Source: Artocarpus heterophyllus (Eukaryota; Streptophyta; Magnoliopsida; Rosales; Moraceae). Taken from it: a stretch of 64,000 nt of DNA. The DNA lies in the NCBI GenBank assembly GCA_025403435.1, contig CM046341.1, forward strand, positions 7,401,219 through 7,465,218. The letters are read 5' to 3'. The notes under the pieces were generated by a model that made no database searches, was not told where the DNA came from, and was given only the letters and a program-made list of their open reading frames with translations. Below, piece by piece: positions 34,434 through 46,112 of the stretch. The first letter of the stretch is position 1. The number at the start of each line of letters is the position of its first letter. Made by a program: the position numbers and the translations under genes.

Positions 34434-36034
34434 CATTACTACAAAATAAAGAATAGCAGACAATGAGAGAATTTAATAGAGGATGGATTTTGTTTAAACC
34501 GTCTTTTACGAGATTATGGAATTGCCGCGAGTGGTTTAGCGAAATTGTGTGAAAATTATAGAGGATGGGTTTCACACGAATTGTCTTCTCTTGTGGGTAC
34601 ACCATCCTCTTTTATGAAAAAAAATATAAGACCTTTTCTAAAACCATCTTCTATTGTTGTTTCACAAATGATATCTTATCGAATAAAAAATACGATTCAA
34701 ATGAATCTAAAAAAAAAGAGTATGATTCGAATAAAAAAACAAAAAATATAGATAATAAGATAGGTTTTATCTAAAACACCATTACAATGACCCTTAAAAA
34801 ACAAAACATGATTACAATGACAAAAATGAAAATTAAAAATACAATTGATTTTCATTCTAATTCATGTAAATCTTAATCTCCATCTCATACTCAAACACAT
34901 TATCTATAGCCCTATTAAAGTCACTATTTTTTGCGTTTCATAGTGCTTATTTATAATTAATCAACAAAATCATTTCCTTTCATCTTTTTCTCTTTCAAAC
35001 TCACTCACTCTCCATCCCTTTGTAGTTTGCTTGTCCCTAGCTTTCTCTAGTAGTCGAAGACTCCTTTGCGTGAAGAAACACTGGACAAAAATAATTACGA
35101 GTTAATTCAGTTAACCATGTGCAGGTTAGATTTTCTCTTCCTTTTTTATTTTTTTTAACTTTGTTTTTATAGACTTTTGAGTTAATATTTGTTCAATAGT
35201 TTATGCTCTGTTTTTCACTTTTAAACAATCATTTCTTGCTTTTATTCTTTTCTATGACGTAGCAATTTTGTAGCTATACATGAAACAATGTTGTTTCAAA
35301 TATATTTTTGTTTGTTGTGGTTGTTTATTCAAAACTGTAAACTATATATAAAAAGATTTTCATTCATAAGTAGACAGTAGTGGACTTTTCTCTAATTTGT
35401 AAAATAAAAATAATAGCTTTCTCACATTTTCCTACTTCTAAAAAGCCGTGTATTTTTATTTCTTTTTATAAAGAATCAACCGTACATGTTTATGAGAAAT
35501 ATTTTTTGAAGTATGCAATTTAGACCCTTTAATCTTTTTTTAAAATAGTAGTTTGATTTTTTTTTTTAAAGAATGTTTGATATTCAAACGTTTTTGAAGA
35601 GTCCCCTTGAAAAACGTGTTTGAAGAATGCTCTTTTTTTTTTTTGGCAAATTTATGCTGCACGTTATATTTCATGTTAGATTTCCAGTTTGCAAGGTTTA
35701 AATAAACGATAATCTTCTATTTTTTAATACAAAATTAGAATTTTTTTAAGAAATTAAATTTGAAATAATTCATATACTACTTTTCTTTAGCAAATCAACA
35801 CTTATTTGAGCATATGTTGTACTATTCCCATTTTATAGTAAATTCATTTTTGCTCATGAACATGAATACCAAATTTGACCAACATAGAAATAACTAGTAT
35901 TTTTCTTTGTTATTATACTTTTGCATGAAATTATTAAAATAATATATTAAATATTTTCAGGTAATTTGCGAGTTATCAAATAAAATATACTTTATAGAAA
36001 ATGGATGAATACAAGAAGAACAACAACTGACTAA

Positions 36035-37901
36035 GATGAATGGGTTAATTTTTTTCTTGACTTTACTGAGAAGAATGCTGGAGATTGTGATACTATAAGA
36101 TGTCCTTGTGTGAAGTGTTGTAATCTAGAGATAAATACTCAAGAAGAGGTAAGAGGGCAAATATATTTTAATGGAATTGATCCAAGTTATACAAAATGGG
36201 TATGGCATGGTGAAAATTTACCTACTTTTTCATCAACTAGAGAATTTGGAATTCAAAGAGGATTTTGTTGATGAGGATACTGAGGACAATGTGATAGACA
36301 TGATAATTGATGCAGAGGAAAGATTTGCTAACCATCTAGAACAATTTCAGAGTTTGTTAGAGGATGCCAACACACCACTGTATGGAGTCTACCAAGTTCA
36401 CCAACTTGTCAGCATTGGTGAGATTGTGAAATTTAAAAGCTGGGGAGGATGGACTAATACGAGTTTTACGTTGCTTTTGCAACTCATAAGTGAGATGCTA
36501 CCAGATGATAACAAACCTCCTGCATCTATATACGAGGCAAAACAATATTATGTTCTTTGGGAGTGGAATACAAGAAAATGCATACATGGTCTAATGATTG
36601 CATTCTTTATCGAAAGGGGTATGCAGATGAATCTATTTGCCCTACATGCAAGGTGTCAAGATGGAAGACTGGAAAAGGCTCTTCGAGTGAGAAAACTTTG
36701 GTTGAGAAAACTGGAGTTCCTGTAAAAGTATTGTGGTATTTACCAGTGGAACCATGATTAAAGCGGTTATTTTGAAATGCATCTCATGTTAAGAGTTTGA
36801 CATGGCATGCTCGTAGAGGATATTCTGATGGTTTACTTAGACATCCGGCCCTAAATTCAGTAAACAAGAAAGGAATATTCATTTTGGACTAGCTGCTGAT
36901 AGGATCAATCCACATAGCAACTTTAATAGCAGGTATAGCTGTTGGCCAGTTATTTTAGTTATTGACTACTTTCCCTACTCGTTGTGCATGAAACGAAGAT
37001 TTATGATGCTGACATTGTTAATTTTGAGGTCAAAACAACCAGGGAATGATATTGATATGTACTTAGCCCTATTGATTCATGAATTAAAGATGTTGTGGGA
37101 AACTAGAGTAGAAGTTCTAGATGTTCATAAAGGGAATACTTTTATGGTTTGAGCTATGTTGCTATGGGCAGTTAATGATTTTCCGCGTATGGAAATCTTT
37201 CTAGATACAGTGTAAAAGGTAAAATAGCCTGCCCATATTGTGGAGAAAAAACATGTTCTTCATGATTGACAAATGGAAAAAAGACAATATATATTGGTCA
37301 TAGAAACTTGTTGGATAAGGACCATTCATATAAAAAAAACAAAAGCAAAAAAAGACAATTTAATGGAAAACCAAAACATGGAATGCCTCCACGCGCGTTA
37401 AGTGGTGAAGAAGTATTTCAAAAGGTTCAGAATTTGAAAGATCATGACACCTGATGGACTATGGAAGAAAAGGTCAATTTTCTGATCTTCTATATTAGAA
37501 AACACTTTTTATATGCCACAGTCTTGATGTTATGGATATTGAAAAGAACGTTTGTGATGCTTTAATTGAGACATTACTTGATATCCTTGGGGAAACAAAG
37601 GATGGGATCAAAGCCCGCTTGTACCTTAAAGAAATGAAAATTAGAGAGCAATTGGCTCCTACTTTGTGAGGAAACTGCACGTTTCTACCTCCAGTAAAAT
37701 ATACGTTATCAACGAATGAGAATGAGAAAAGAGACTTTTGTATATAGTTTCAGAAGTTAAACTGCCTGGTTACTCTTCTAACATAAGGAGTTTAGTTTCC
37801 ATGAAAAATTTGAAGCTTATTGGCTTAAAATCCCATGATTGCCATGTTTTCATGCAACAAATACTACATGTTGCTATTCACTCTGTCTTATCAAAACAAA
37901 A
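36035..37901 (+). pseudogene. TNP2-type CACTA transposase, N-terminal and central parts
   Basis: The catalytic transposase of the element, in pieces. At 36035-36260 lies the transposase-associated domain with WVNFFLDFTEK, RCPCVKCCN and YTKWVWHGE. At about 36490-36760 lies the TNP2 core, with DDNKPPASIYEAK and, in another frame, SNDCILYRKGYADESICPTC and ending in VLWYLPVEP. At about 36880-37420 follow LAADRINPHSNF, CWPVILVIDYFPYSLCMK, GNDIDMYLALLIHELK and YIGHRNLLDKDH. Stops (for example TAA 36032, TGA in FMV*AM) and frameshifts break it throughout. The reading reaches GLKSHDCHVFMQQ at about 37820-37862, where the LTR retrotransposon cuts it. Confidence 0.9.
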
Positions 37902-37906
37902 GGAAG
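37902..37906. repeat. Target-site duplication GGAAG (left)
   Basis: GGAAG immediately before the left LTR; the same pentamer follows the right LTR at 46113-46117. This is the 5-bp duplication made by a retroviral-type integrase. Confidence 0.95.
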
Positions 37907-39879
37907 TGTAACGCCCCTATATGGGGGTTAACAGTTTTTAATGAGATAAAATAAAAATAAATAATAAAAGTAAAACCTTAAAAATAAAATTTGCCCGGGA
38001 CTTAAATGAAAACTCTCAACTCAAAAATAAAAATATAAACGATAAATAAACCACAGTTTTAATGTAGCACCTTAAATTTAATAATATAAACTGTTGTCAT
38101 CATCATTTTAACCCTCAACACATTGTAATACAGTCACAGAAAGTAACAATTGATGCTTACATTATCATGAAGAACATTCTCAACAATTGAAGCAGTCCCA
38201 ATGTAATATAGCTACATCACTTCCTCAACTATATTTCTCGTAGCCACCTCACACTTATTGAGTCCTGAAAAGATAAAAATATAAGGGTATGAGCAACACT
38301 ATGCTCAGTAGAGAAAGCCATTACTCACCTTTAGGTTTTTATCATTACCACATTAAAACCTGCATGGTTAGTAAGTCACATCATATTCCAGATTATGAGG
38401 TTTATTATGATCACATCTTATGGATACCGTAGTTAATCATTACCAAGTGTCATAATTACACATTTATACAAATATTACCAATCATCATTGTTCCTAGGTA
38501 TCCATGTTAAATTGAGTATCACTCAACTCATCGAAACTCAAATGGGCGCACTTGATCACCCTATAAACATTCCAAGGGTGTTCCGGTGAGGGGACATCAA
38601 GCCCCGAGTCCTCACCAAATCGATTCCTGTACAGTGTGTTCTGGGACTTTCAACCCAAGGAAGCGTCATCACCTTCCCCCTATTTTACCTTTTAGGGTAT
38701 TCATGCCCAAGGACGTAATCGCCGCCCTCTTCATGTCTCACCATTTCTCTATATTAAATCATTATTAATAGAGTCAGTTTTCCTAACCATGCTTCTCAAT
38801 TTATAACATGTGTCAATTCATTATGTTCCTCGCCGTACAATACAAGACGAGTCCATGTCATAGTTTCATATGTGATAATCATATAATATCAGTTCAACAT
38901 AGATATATATATATTGCGGCAAAACAATCAATTTTAATTCTATAAAAACCTCACAAAAGATGAGTAATAGAATCCCTACCTTTCAAGCTTATCAACAGTC
39001 TCTTAATCCTGGAATCAATTAACGTTAGCTCCATACTCCCTTGATCCTAAGGCGTGCATAAGGACAATTAAAACTAAAGCACAACATACAACTACATTCA
39101 TAAAATTTATTTTAATTTAATCTTAGAATTTCAAGAAATAACCACTGCCCATAGAGGTATTATAAAGTTTAACAATATAAATTTTCTGTCTAGGGCATAT
39201 ACACTTAGACTTCATACATATGCTCCAAAATAGCAACAAACATATACTTAGGTTTAAGAACGTAAATTTGAATAATCCTTTAGTATAAAAGAAAATTTAT
39301 AAATGAAAGACTAAATTTGTTCATAAGATTCTAACCTCGGATTATGGTTAGTTGGAAGCTTGAAATGGCTTCAAAACAGGTTCCTTTACTTCGGTATGAC
39401 TGAAATTCTTGCTCAAATGGAGGTGATGGTGGCTGATTTTTATGGCTGCCTTGAAGAAGTTCTCTAAGTATTTTGCTTCAGCAAAGAAATGAGAAGAAGA
39501 GTGTGGGAACCGTGGAAGAAAAAGGAAGAAAAGATGAAGTCTTTGAAAAGAAGTGATAGAAACAATTATAGAGGAGACATGTTGAAGCATGTCACGGAGG
39601 AAATAAAGAAAATGAGGGTCAAGAGTAGTTGGAAAAGATATCCTTATGTCTCATCTAAAGACTTTAACACACATAATGCCAATATGACATTTTTGAGATT
39701 TATTAGAAGTTCTAAGGCTTTTTAGTAATCATACTAAATAAATATAGGAGAATTTTAGAAAATTTAAAAATAGATAAAAATAAATATTATAAAATAAATT
39801 TAAATGAAGCAATTTTTTTTATACATTAAAAATTAATTTAATTACCTCAATACCCGTTAGAAGAATAACAGGTGTCACA
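37907..39879 (-). repeat. 3' LTR (left copy, 1973 bp)
   Basis: The plus strand reads TGTAACGCCCCTATATGGGG to GGTGTCACA. By eye it matches the right copy except for one base near the inner end (AACAGG against AACGGG) and one T fewer in the poly-T run at about 39813-39820. Three short ORFs in it are identical in both LTRs and are not thought to be genes. Confidence 0.97.
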
Positions 39880-39893
39880 GCTCTACCCCCCTT
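39880..39893 (-). other. Polypurine tract
   Basis: The minus strand reads AAGGGGGGTAGAGC directly against the LTR, the plus-strand DNA primer position of Ty3/gypsy elements. It fixes the element's orientation. Confidence 0.9.
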
Positions 39894-40833
39894 AAAGAAA
39901 TTTCGTCCTCGAAATTTCAATTCTAGCAATACTAGTAAAAATTATGATTCCACTATGATTCCAATTCTGAGTCTAAACCGTTAATGTTGTTTGTCTTCCA
40001 AATTTAAGTTATCGTATCTCCACTTATTTACTTGCATAATAAATCTTACTCCTAAATCCCTCAATGAGAGTATTTCTGACAAGTTTCAACTTATAACACC
40101 GTATAATAGTCTAAGAATCTGATCAGGCCTACATATTGACCATATCATGATTCCAGTCCTTCATTGTCCATGGACTGTGATTTACAATCACATTTAAGGA
40201 GATTGCCAGAGAAATTTTATATACTTCATCTTTAGGTTCCTTTTCCTTTTTGAGTAAGGAAAAGTCAAATATATTTGATTTCATACCTCAACTAATAAAC
40301 TAAAACATAATCATAAAACATATATCACAAACACTTATATTCAAAACCATACATTAAACTTATTCATAGAGATATTAAACGGAATCTCTGGTTGCAAACA
40401 TACCCGACATATTTTTCATTAAACAGCTATCCTCATGACACAAACATTCAATCCAAATAATATACTCATATTTCATATGGAATATCCCCATAACTGACTT
40501 TGGTACTTCCACATAATATTAACAGAATATTACACATTACAAACATGATACGGATACGTTTCGAGAGTACAAGGCACTCCGTATACCAGCTATCCATATC
40601 ATGCATGCTTAGAGGATACAAAAACATCGATAAACAAAAGATCGGACCTTAAGAAGGATGCGTTTCGAGAGCATCAAGTACTCCTTATCCAACCATCCCG
40701 GCATTAGGCTCAATGAATCTAAAAGATTGAACAACAACGTACCACAAGAAACACAGAATACAAGGCAAACGGTTATTCGTAACACACGAAATACGGACAC
40801 ACATGCCTACATGCCAAAGATAAAACAAAAAGA
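39894..40833 (-). other. 3' untranslated region of the retrotransposon
   Basis: Non-coding sequence between the LOG ORF and the purine tract. It contains an imperfect direct repeat of about 50 bp (40555-40605 and 40660-40710, sharing CGTTTCGAGAG and ACTCC-TAT). GGACGAAATTTC next to the purine tract is typical of this part of chromoviruses. Confidence 0.6.
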
Positions 40834-41523
40834 TTACAGATGGAGATTCAAATCAATTGGCCGCTCCCGGCTTTCCCTTTCCCATTCAAGCTTGGATGTT
40901 GCAGTGTCGGATTCTGGATGTATGATTTGCATTTTATCTATCAATTCCTCAGCTGTTGAAGCAGTGACAAAGATTTGTCTCTCCGATTCTGTAGTGATGT
41001 TTTCTTCCACAGCGTAATCTAGAAATTTCAAAAGACCGTCATAAAAACCCTTTACGTTCAGCAGTCCCAAAGGTTTGGAATAAAAGCCCAACAATTGCCC
41101 ACAAGCAACTATAAATATTTCCTCAAGAGTACCTAGACCACCAGGTAATGCTATAAAAGCATCAGAATTATAGATTATGTCTTTAAAATTTTTAGGGATA
41201 CTCCTGACTCCTTCTCCCTTACCTATGGCTTCCTTACAAAGGTTTCCTTCAACTGGAATATGAGGCCAAATTCTTACATCAGTAGCGTCACTAGACCTAG
41301 CTGCTAGTGCCATATTTACCATCATTTTTATACTACCACCCCCATAGATTATGTTAATCTTCTTGCGTGCTAGGACTTGCCCTAAGTGATTTGCAGCTTC
41401 TAAATAAGCTTTATCTTTTCCAAGGCTGGAACCACAAAAGACACAGACATTCTTTATTTTCTTCGTGGACTGGGAGGTAGACATATTTGGTTTATAGAAG
41501 TGGTTGCTTAATGTCTGCTCCAC
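40834..41523 (-). CDS. LOG-family protein carried by the retrotransposon, 229 aa
   Basis: Family: LONELY GUY enzymes, cytosolic/nuclear phosphoribohydrolases that release active cytokinin bases from cytokinin riboside 5'-monophosphates. Visible motifs are VCVFCGSS (26-33), the nucleotide-binding turn YGGGS (60-64), DAFIALPGGLGTLEE (121-135) with the family PGGxGTxxE signature, and PLGLLNVKGFYDGLLKFLD (151-169). Length fits plant LOGs (about 210-230). Odd points: the usual GLMG after GGGS is KMMV; the MHxRK segment, which carries a catalytic Arg, reads SIPKNF (108-113), so that Arg is lost; and the C-terminus ends in LNLHL (225-229), matching the LxLxL EAR repression motif. The ORF has no intron, whereas plant LOG genes are usually split, which suggests capture through RNA. 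A second Met at residue 14 could be the true start. Activity is uncertain. Confidence 0.9.
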   Translation of the reverse strand: MEQTLSNHFYKPNMSTSQSTKKIKNVCVFCGSSLGKDKAYLEAANHLGQVLARKKINIIYGGGSIKMMVNMALAARSSDATDVRIWPHIPVEGNLCKEAIGKGEGVRSIPKNFKDIIYNSDAFIALPGGLGTLEEIFIVACGQLLGFYSKPLGLLNVKGFYDGLLKFLDYAVEENITTESERQIFVTASTAEELIDKMQIIHPESDTATSKLEWERESRERPIDLNLHL

Positions 41524-42127
41524 TTAGACTTCGGGTTCTACATGAGTTTTTAAAGATGAGAAATATACAAAAAGGGCTAAAGAGATAGACAAGTAGGTAA
41601 TGAAAAGGTAATCCAAAGATTTAAACAAAATCTTGTGCGGATAAGAAAGTAAGATAAGGTGATTGATAGTTTACAGAAAATTTGATTCACTTTTTGAAAA
41701 AGATTAGACTCTAATTGTATAACTTTTGACAATTGAGAACAATTCGACAGAAGACCCTCATGACACAACTGTAGACTTTTTGACAAATATACACCAAGTC
41801 TAGAAATTTAATATAAACGACAAATACTGTAGAACTTTTGAAATTTGAGACACAAATCTTGAAATATCTGGATAAGCTTTTCAAAATTCAAACATATTAC
41901 TGTACCGTATGTGACGTGTCTGATAAGATAATATATTTTATTATATATATATTTAAGAAAATCATAAATTAAATAAGATATTAACACTTACTGTATCAAT
42001 CTAATAATCACAATTATTTCAAACACAAAAGCAAATATTTTGAGTAAAAGAAAAACACAAACTGTTGAACATCAGCTAAAACTGCTTCAAATAAGTAAAG
42101 ACTAAATAACCTTTATAGAGCGATGAC
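41524..42127 (-). other. Spacer between the two retrotransposon ORFs
   Basis: About 600 bp, AT-rich, without a recognisable domain. It is long enough that the LOG ORF would need its own transcript, splicing, or reinitiation to be translated. Confidence 0.5.
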
Positions 42128-42649
42128 TTATTCCCCATCCAGTTTTCTTATGGCTTGGCAAACAGGATCTAAAAATACCATATTCCTGAGGCGTTGTCTT
42201 TCTGTATAAAATTTAGGCCAGAGTTTAAAAATAGCTCCTTGAACATATCCACTAGGGTGACCGTGGAGAGGAGGATGGATGCTATCCAAGTTCTCCTTTG
42301 AAAGTCCATCCCTACAAAACCTTATTTTATCCTCTCTATTCGTAGACATATAACCAGGTGAAGTACATTTACCGTTACAATTTTGTCTTCCACATTTGTT
42401 ACAAGTGACCACGATGGCACGAGCTCTTCTTTTCATTGCACTACGACTGGTACCTGTTCCTGGTAAACCGACATCTTGACTAAAGTCACTCGGACGGATT
42501 TTCCCCTCTATTAACATTCTCACATCACAAGGGATGCCAAAACGCATAAGAATCCACAACCGAGTAATTCTAGCCTTGTATTTCTTTCTAAGAATCTTTT
42601 GGGAGAGTGATGGGAAATACTTTCTCAGGTGTTGGTACTTTGGGTCCAT
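42128..42649 (-). CDS. Unrecognised 173-aa protein with a four-Cys motif, first ORF of the retrotransposon
   Basis: An intact ORF on the element's sense strand, about 1.5 kb downstream of the primer binding site, in the position gag would occupy. The N-terminal half is basic (KKYKAR, AMKRRARA) and contains RLWILMRFGIP. A cysteine cluster CNKCGRQNCNGKC spans residues 83-95 (C-x2-C-x4-C-x3-C), similar in size to the gag zinc knuckle (C-x2-C-x4-H-x4-C) but with Cys in place of His. The C-terminal part has HPPLHGHPSGYVQGAIFKLW. I do not recognise the family. It could be a captured host gene, like the LOG next to it, or a diverged nucleic-acid-binding protein that helps mobilise the element. Confidence 0.75.
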   Translation of the reverse strand: MDPKYQHLRKYFPSLSQKILRKKYKARITRLWILMRFGIPCDVRMLIEGKIRPSDFSQDVGLPGTGTSRSAMKRRARAIVVTCNKCGRQNCNGKCTSPGYMSTNREDKIRFCRDGLSKENLDSIHPPLHGHPSGYVQGAIFKLWPKFYTERQRLRNMVFLDPVCQAIRKLDGE

Positions 42650-44119
42650 GATGAGATGAAAGAAGAGTAAATAGAAAGGAAAAATTAAGATAGTAAATTG
42701 CAGAATCCTAGAATTCCTTCTTCTTTTAGAGAAAAAGAAGAATTTTTAATGAAAAAGAAGAGGATTTGCGATTTAGAGAGAAAATAACAAATTAAGAGAG
42801 AAAAAGTGAACTCGGAGAAATAAGCTCCTATGCACAGTAAACGTATTTGTAAACATTAATTAAACCACTGTTTATGACACGTATAGAGACCACGTGGGAG
42901 AGACAGTGTGAATCAAACTGATTTAGGATTTAAACTAGGCCCAAATGTTCTTAGTTGAAAATGGTCAAGTTGTTTCGGGCCTTAACACATTTAGAACGAG
43001 TTAAATAACAAACATAAAATTGAAAACCAATTTGTATAAATCTTAAACCCAATTTAAAGCCCACTATAGATAAAGTTAACTATGAACAACAAATCTAATT
43101 TAACGACAACAAGGATCTTCCTGAATGATATTTAAAATCATTTCATAACAACATAATCTTCCAGCAACTCAAATAATTTTGTTTTAATCAAAACCTTATT
43201 GAACAATGCATACACCCATATGTTATTCCTAATACTCAACATCTATCAATGGATTCATCATCATTACTACCAAGGGTTTAGAATGCGACTAACCTTGAAA
43301 TCAATACGATTTACGTCTTTCAACGTAGACCATATCAATGAACAAAGACACTTGATGTTACTACTTAAGAACATCTATAATCCCCACAATTCTACTCATA
43401 CAATATATAATTTCCTCATATAACAAAACCTTAGGTAACCAAAAGATTCACTGATACACTTAAATACAATGTACGTAACGAAATATTTCAATTTTGAGAT
43501 TCATGCATTCTAGACTTTACACAGTCTCAACAGACCAAAAGTCTAACATTTATCTCTCTCAAGATTCAATACCATGATTCCCAACTTATATCATATTCCT
43601 CAAATATATAGAACTTTTAAGAAAAGACATTGACACTTATGTGCTCCATCGAATCCACACATAATCATTACTTAGGTTTGAATCAATTACGAAAAATTTG
43701 GCATATCTATGTCAAACTTTAAAATCAATAAATCAAGCCTTATATTTCTTATTATTTTTCACGAGACAAAAGGCTTTTAAATCCTCGTATCTATACGAAT
43801 TTCTCATCGTTTATACGAATTAGATATGCTTATAGATCCAAATATTATACGAATCTCTCATAAGCATTCTACTTATAAACTCATTCCATATAATTATCAT
43901 TCCCTTATAACTATTAATACTTTCCTTCTATATAATTATTGTACTCATATAACTATTGATATTTTCATTCTATGGCCTTTCCATGTTACATCCTTCTAGA
44001 CTGTATAAATCAATGTGAAGGTTCATTTTGATGATGACAATAAAAATTTAGCTTCAAAACCATCTCAGAAATATATTTTTTTAAAGTGGTGCTACATTCC
44101 CTAGGTTAACCGAACCTAG
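42650..44119 (-). other. 5' leader of the retrotransposon
   Basis: A non-coding leader of about 1.5 kb between the primer binding site and the first ORF. It contains short direct repeats (TATACGAAT with CTCAT, 43793-43860; CATATAATTAT/CATATAACTATTGAT, 43888-43965). Packaging and dimerisation signals would be expected here but cannot be identified from one copy. Confidence 0.5.
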
Positions 44120-44131
44120 GCTCTGATACCA
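44120..44131 (-). other. tRNA-iMet primer binding site
   Basis: The minus strand reads TGGTATCAGAGC, complementary to the 3' end of initiator Met tRNA, seven nucleotides inside the 5' LTR. Confidence 0.95.
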
Positions 44132-44138
44132 AAAATTC

Positions 44139-46112
44139 TGTAACGCCCCTATATGGGGGTTAACAGTTTTTAATGAGATAAAATAAAAATAAATAATAAA
44201 AGTAAAACCTTAAAAATAAAATTTGCCCGGGACTTAAATGAAAACTCTCAACTCAAAAATAAAAATATAAACGATAAATAAACCACAGTTTTAATGTAGC
44301 ACCTTAAATTTAATAATATAAACTGTTGTCATCATCATTTTAACCCTCAACACATTGTAATACAGTCACAGAAAGTAACAATTGATGCTTACATTATCAT
44401 GAAGAACATTCTCAACAATTGAAGCAGTCCCAATGTAATATAGCTACATCACTTCCTCAACTATATTTCTCGTAGCCACCTCACACTTATTGAGTCCTGA
44501 AAAGATAAAAATATAAGGGTATGAGCAACACTATGCTCAGTAGAGAAAGCCATTACTCACCTTTAGGTTTTTATCATTACCACATTAAAACCTGCATGGT
44601 TAGTAAGTCACATCATATTCCAGATTATGAGGTTTATTATGATCACATCTTATGGATACCGTAGTTAATCATTACCAAGTGTCATAATTACACATTTATA
44701 CAAATATTACCAATCATCATTGTTCCTAGGTATCCATGTTAAATTGAGTATCACTCAACTCATCGAAACTCAAATGGGCGCACTTGATCACCCTATAAAC
44801 ATTCCAAGGGTGTTCCGGTGAGGGGACATCAAGCCCCGAGTCCTCACCAAATCGATTCCTGTACAGTGTGTTCTGGGACTTTCAACCCAAGGAAGCGTCA
44901 TCACCTTCCCCCTATTTTACCTTTTAGGGTATTCATGCCCAAGGACGTAATCGCCGCCCTCTTCATGTCTCACCATTTCTCTATATTAAATCATTATTAA
45001 TAGAGTCAGTTTTCCTAACCATGCTTCTCAATTTATAACATGTGTCAATTCATTATGTTCCTCGCCGTACAATACAAGACGAGTCCATGTCATAGTTTCA
45101 TATGTGATAATCATATAATATCAGTTCAACATAGATATATATATATTGCGGCAAAACAATCAATTTTAATTCTATAAAAACCTCACAAAAGATGAGTAAT
45201 AGAATCCCTACCTTTCAAGCTTATCAACAGTCTCTTAATCCTGGAATCAATTAACGTTAGCTCCATACTCCCTTGATCCTAAGGCGTGCATAAGGACAAT
45301 TAAAACTAAAGCACAACATACAACTACATTCATAAAATTTATTTTAATTTAATCTTAGAATTTCAAGAAATAACCACTGCCCATAGAGGTATTATAAAGT
45401 TTAACAATATAAATTTTCTGTCTAGGGCATATACACTTAGACTTCATACATATGCTCCAAAATAGCAACAAACATATACTTAGGTTTAAGAACGTAAATT
45501 TGAATAATCCTTTAGTATAAAAGAAAATTTATAAATGAAAGACTAAATTTGTTCATAAGATTCTAACCTCGGATTATGGTTAGTTGGAAGCTTGAAATGG
45601 CTTCAAAACAGGTTCCTTTACTTCGGTATGACTGAAATTCTTGCTCAAATGGAGGTGATGGTGGCTGATTTTTATGGCTGCCTTGAAGAAGTTCTCTAAG
45701 TATTTTGCTTCAGCAAAGAAATGAGAAGAAGAGTGTGGGAACCGTGGAAGAAAAAGGAAGAAAAGATGAAGTCTTTGAAAAGAAGTGATAGAAACAATTA
45801 TAGAGGAGACATGTTGAAGCATGTCACGGAGGAAATAAAGAAAATGAGGGTCAAGAGTAGTTGGAAAAGATATCCTTATGTCTCATCTAAAGACTTTAAC
45901 ACACATAATGCCAATATGACATTTTTGAGATTTATTAGAAGTTCTAAGGCTTTTTAGTAATCATACTAAATAAATATAGGAGAATTTTAGAAAATTTAAA
46001 AATAGATAAAAATAAATATTATAAAATAAATTTAAATGAAGCAATTTTTTTTTATACATTAAAAATTAATTTAATTACCTCAATACCCGTTAGAAGAATA
46101 ACGGGTGTCACA
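44139..46112 (-). repeat. 5' LTR (right copy, 1974 bp)
   Basis: Near-identical to the left LTR, with one substitution and one homopolymer length difference noticed. In sense orientation it starts TGTGACACCCG and ends GGGGCGTTACA. Transcription should start within this copy and run leftward. Confidence 0.97.

Larger units (their letters stand above)
37907..46112 (-). mobile_element. Young non-autonomous LTR retrotransposon carrying a LOG gene
   Basis: Two near-identical LTRs (37907-39879 and 44139-46112), TG...CA ends and a perfect GGAAG duplication define an 8206-bp element. The primer binding site (TGGTATCAGAGC, minus strand, beside the right LTR) and purine tract (AAGGGGGGTAGAGC, beside the left LTR) show that it runs on the minus strand, 5' LTR at the right. 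LTR and primer-site form resemble Tekay/Del-type Ty3/gypsy chromoviruses. The 4259-bp interior has no protease, reverse transcriptase, RNase H or integrase. It holds two sense-strand ORFs instead (173 and 229 residues). It would need proteins from an autonomous relative. It is inserted in the TNP2 pseudogene, and joining the flanks restores that reading frame. Confidence 0.95.

Noticed and set aside
37907..39879. Short ORFs repeated exactly in both LTRs (60-80 codons at 38586, 39348, 39489 and their copies 6.2 kb later)
   Set aside because: They are identical only because the LTRs are identical; they overlap on both strands and have no domain.
40658..41017. 119-codon plus-strand ORF
   Set aside because: It is antisense to the LOG ORF, which has clear family motifs; this frame has none.
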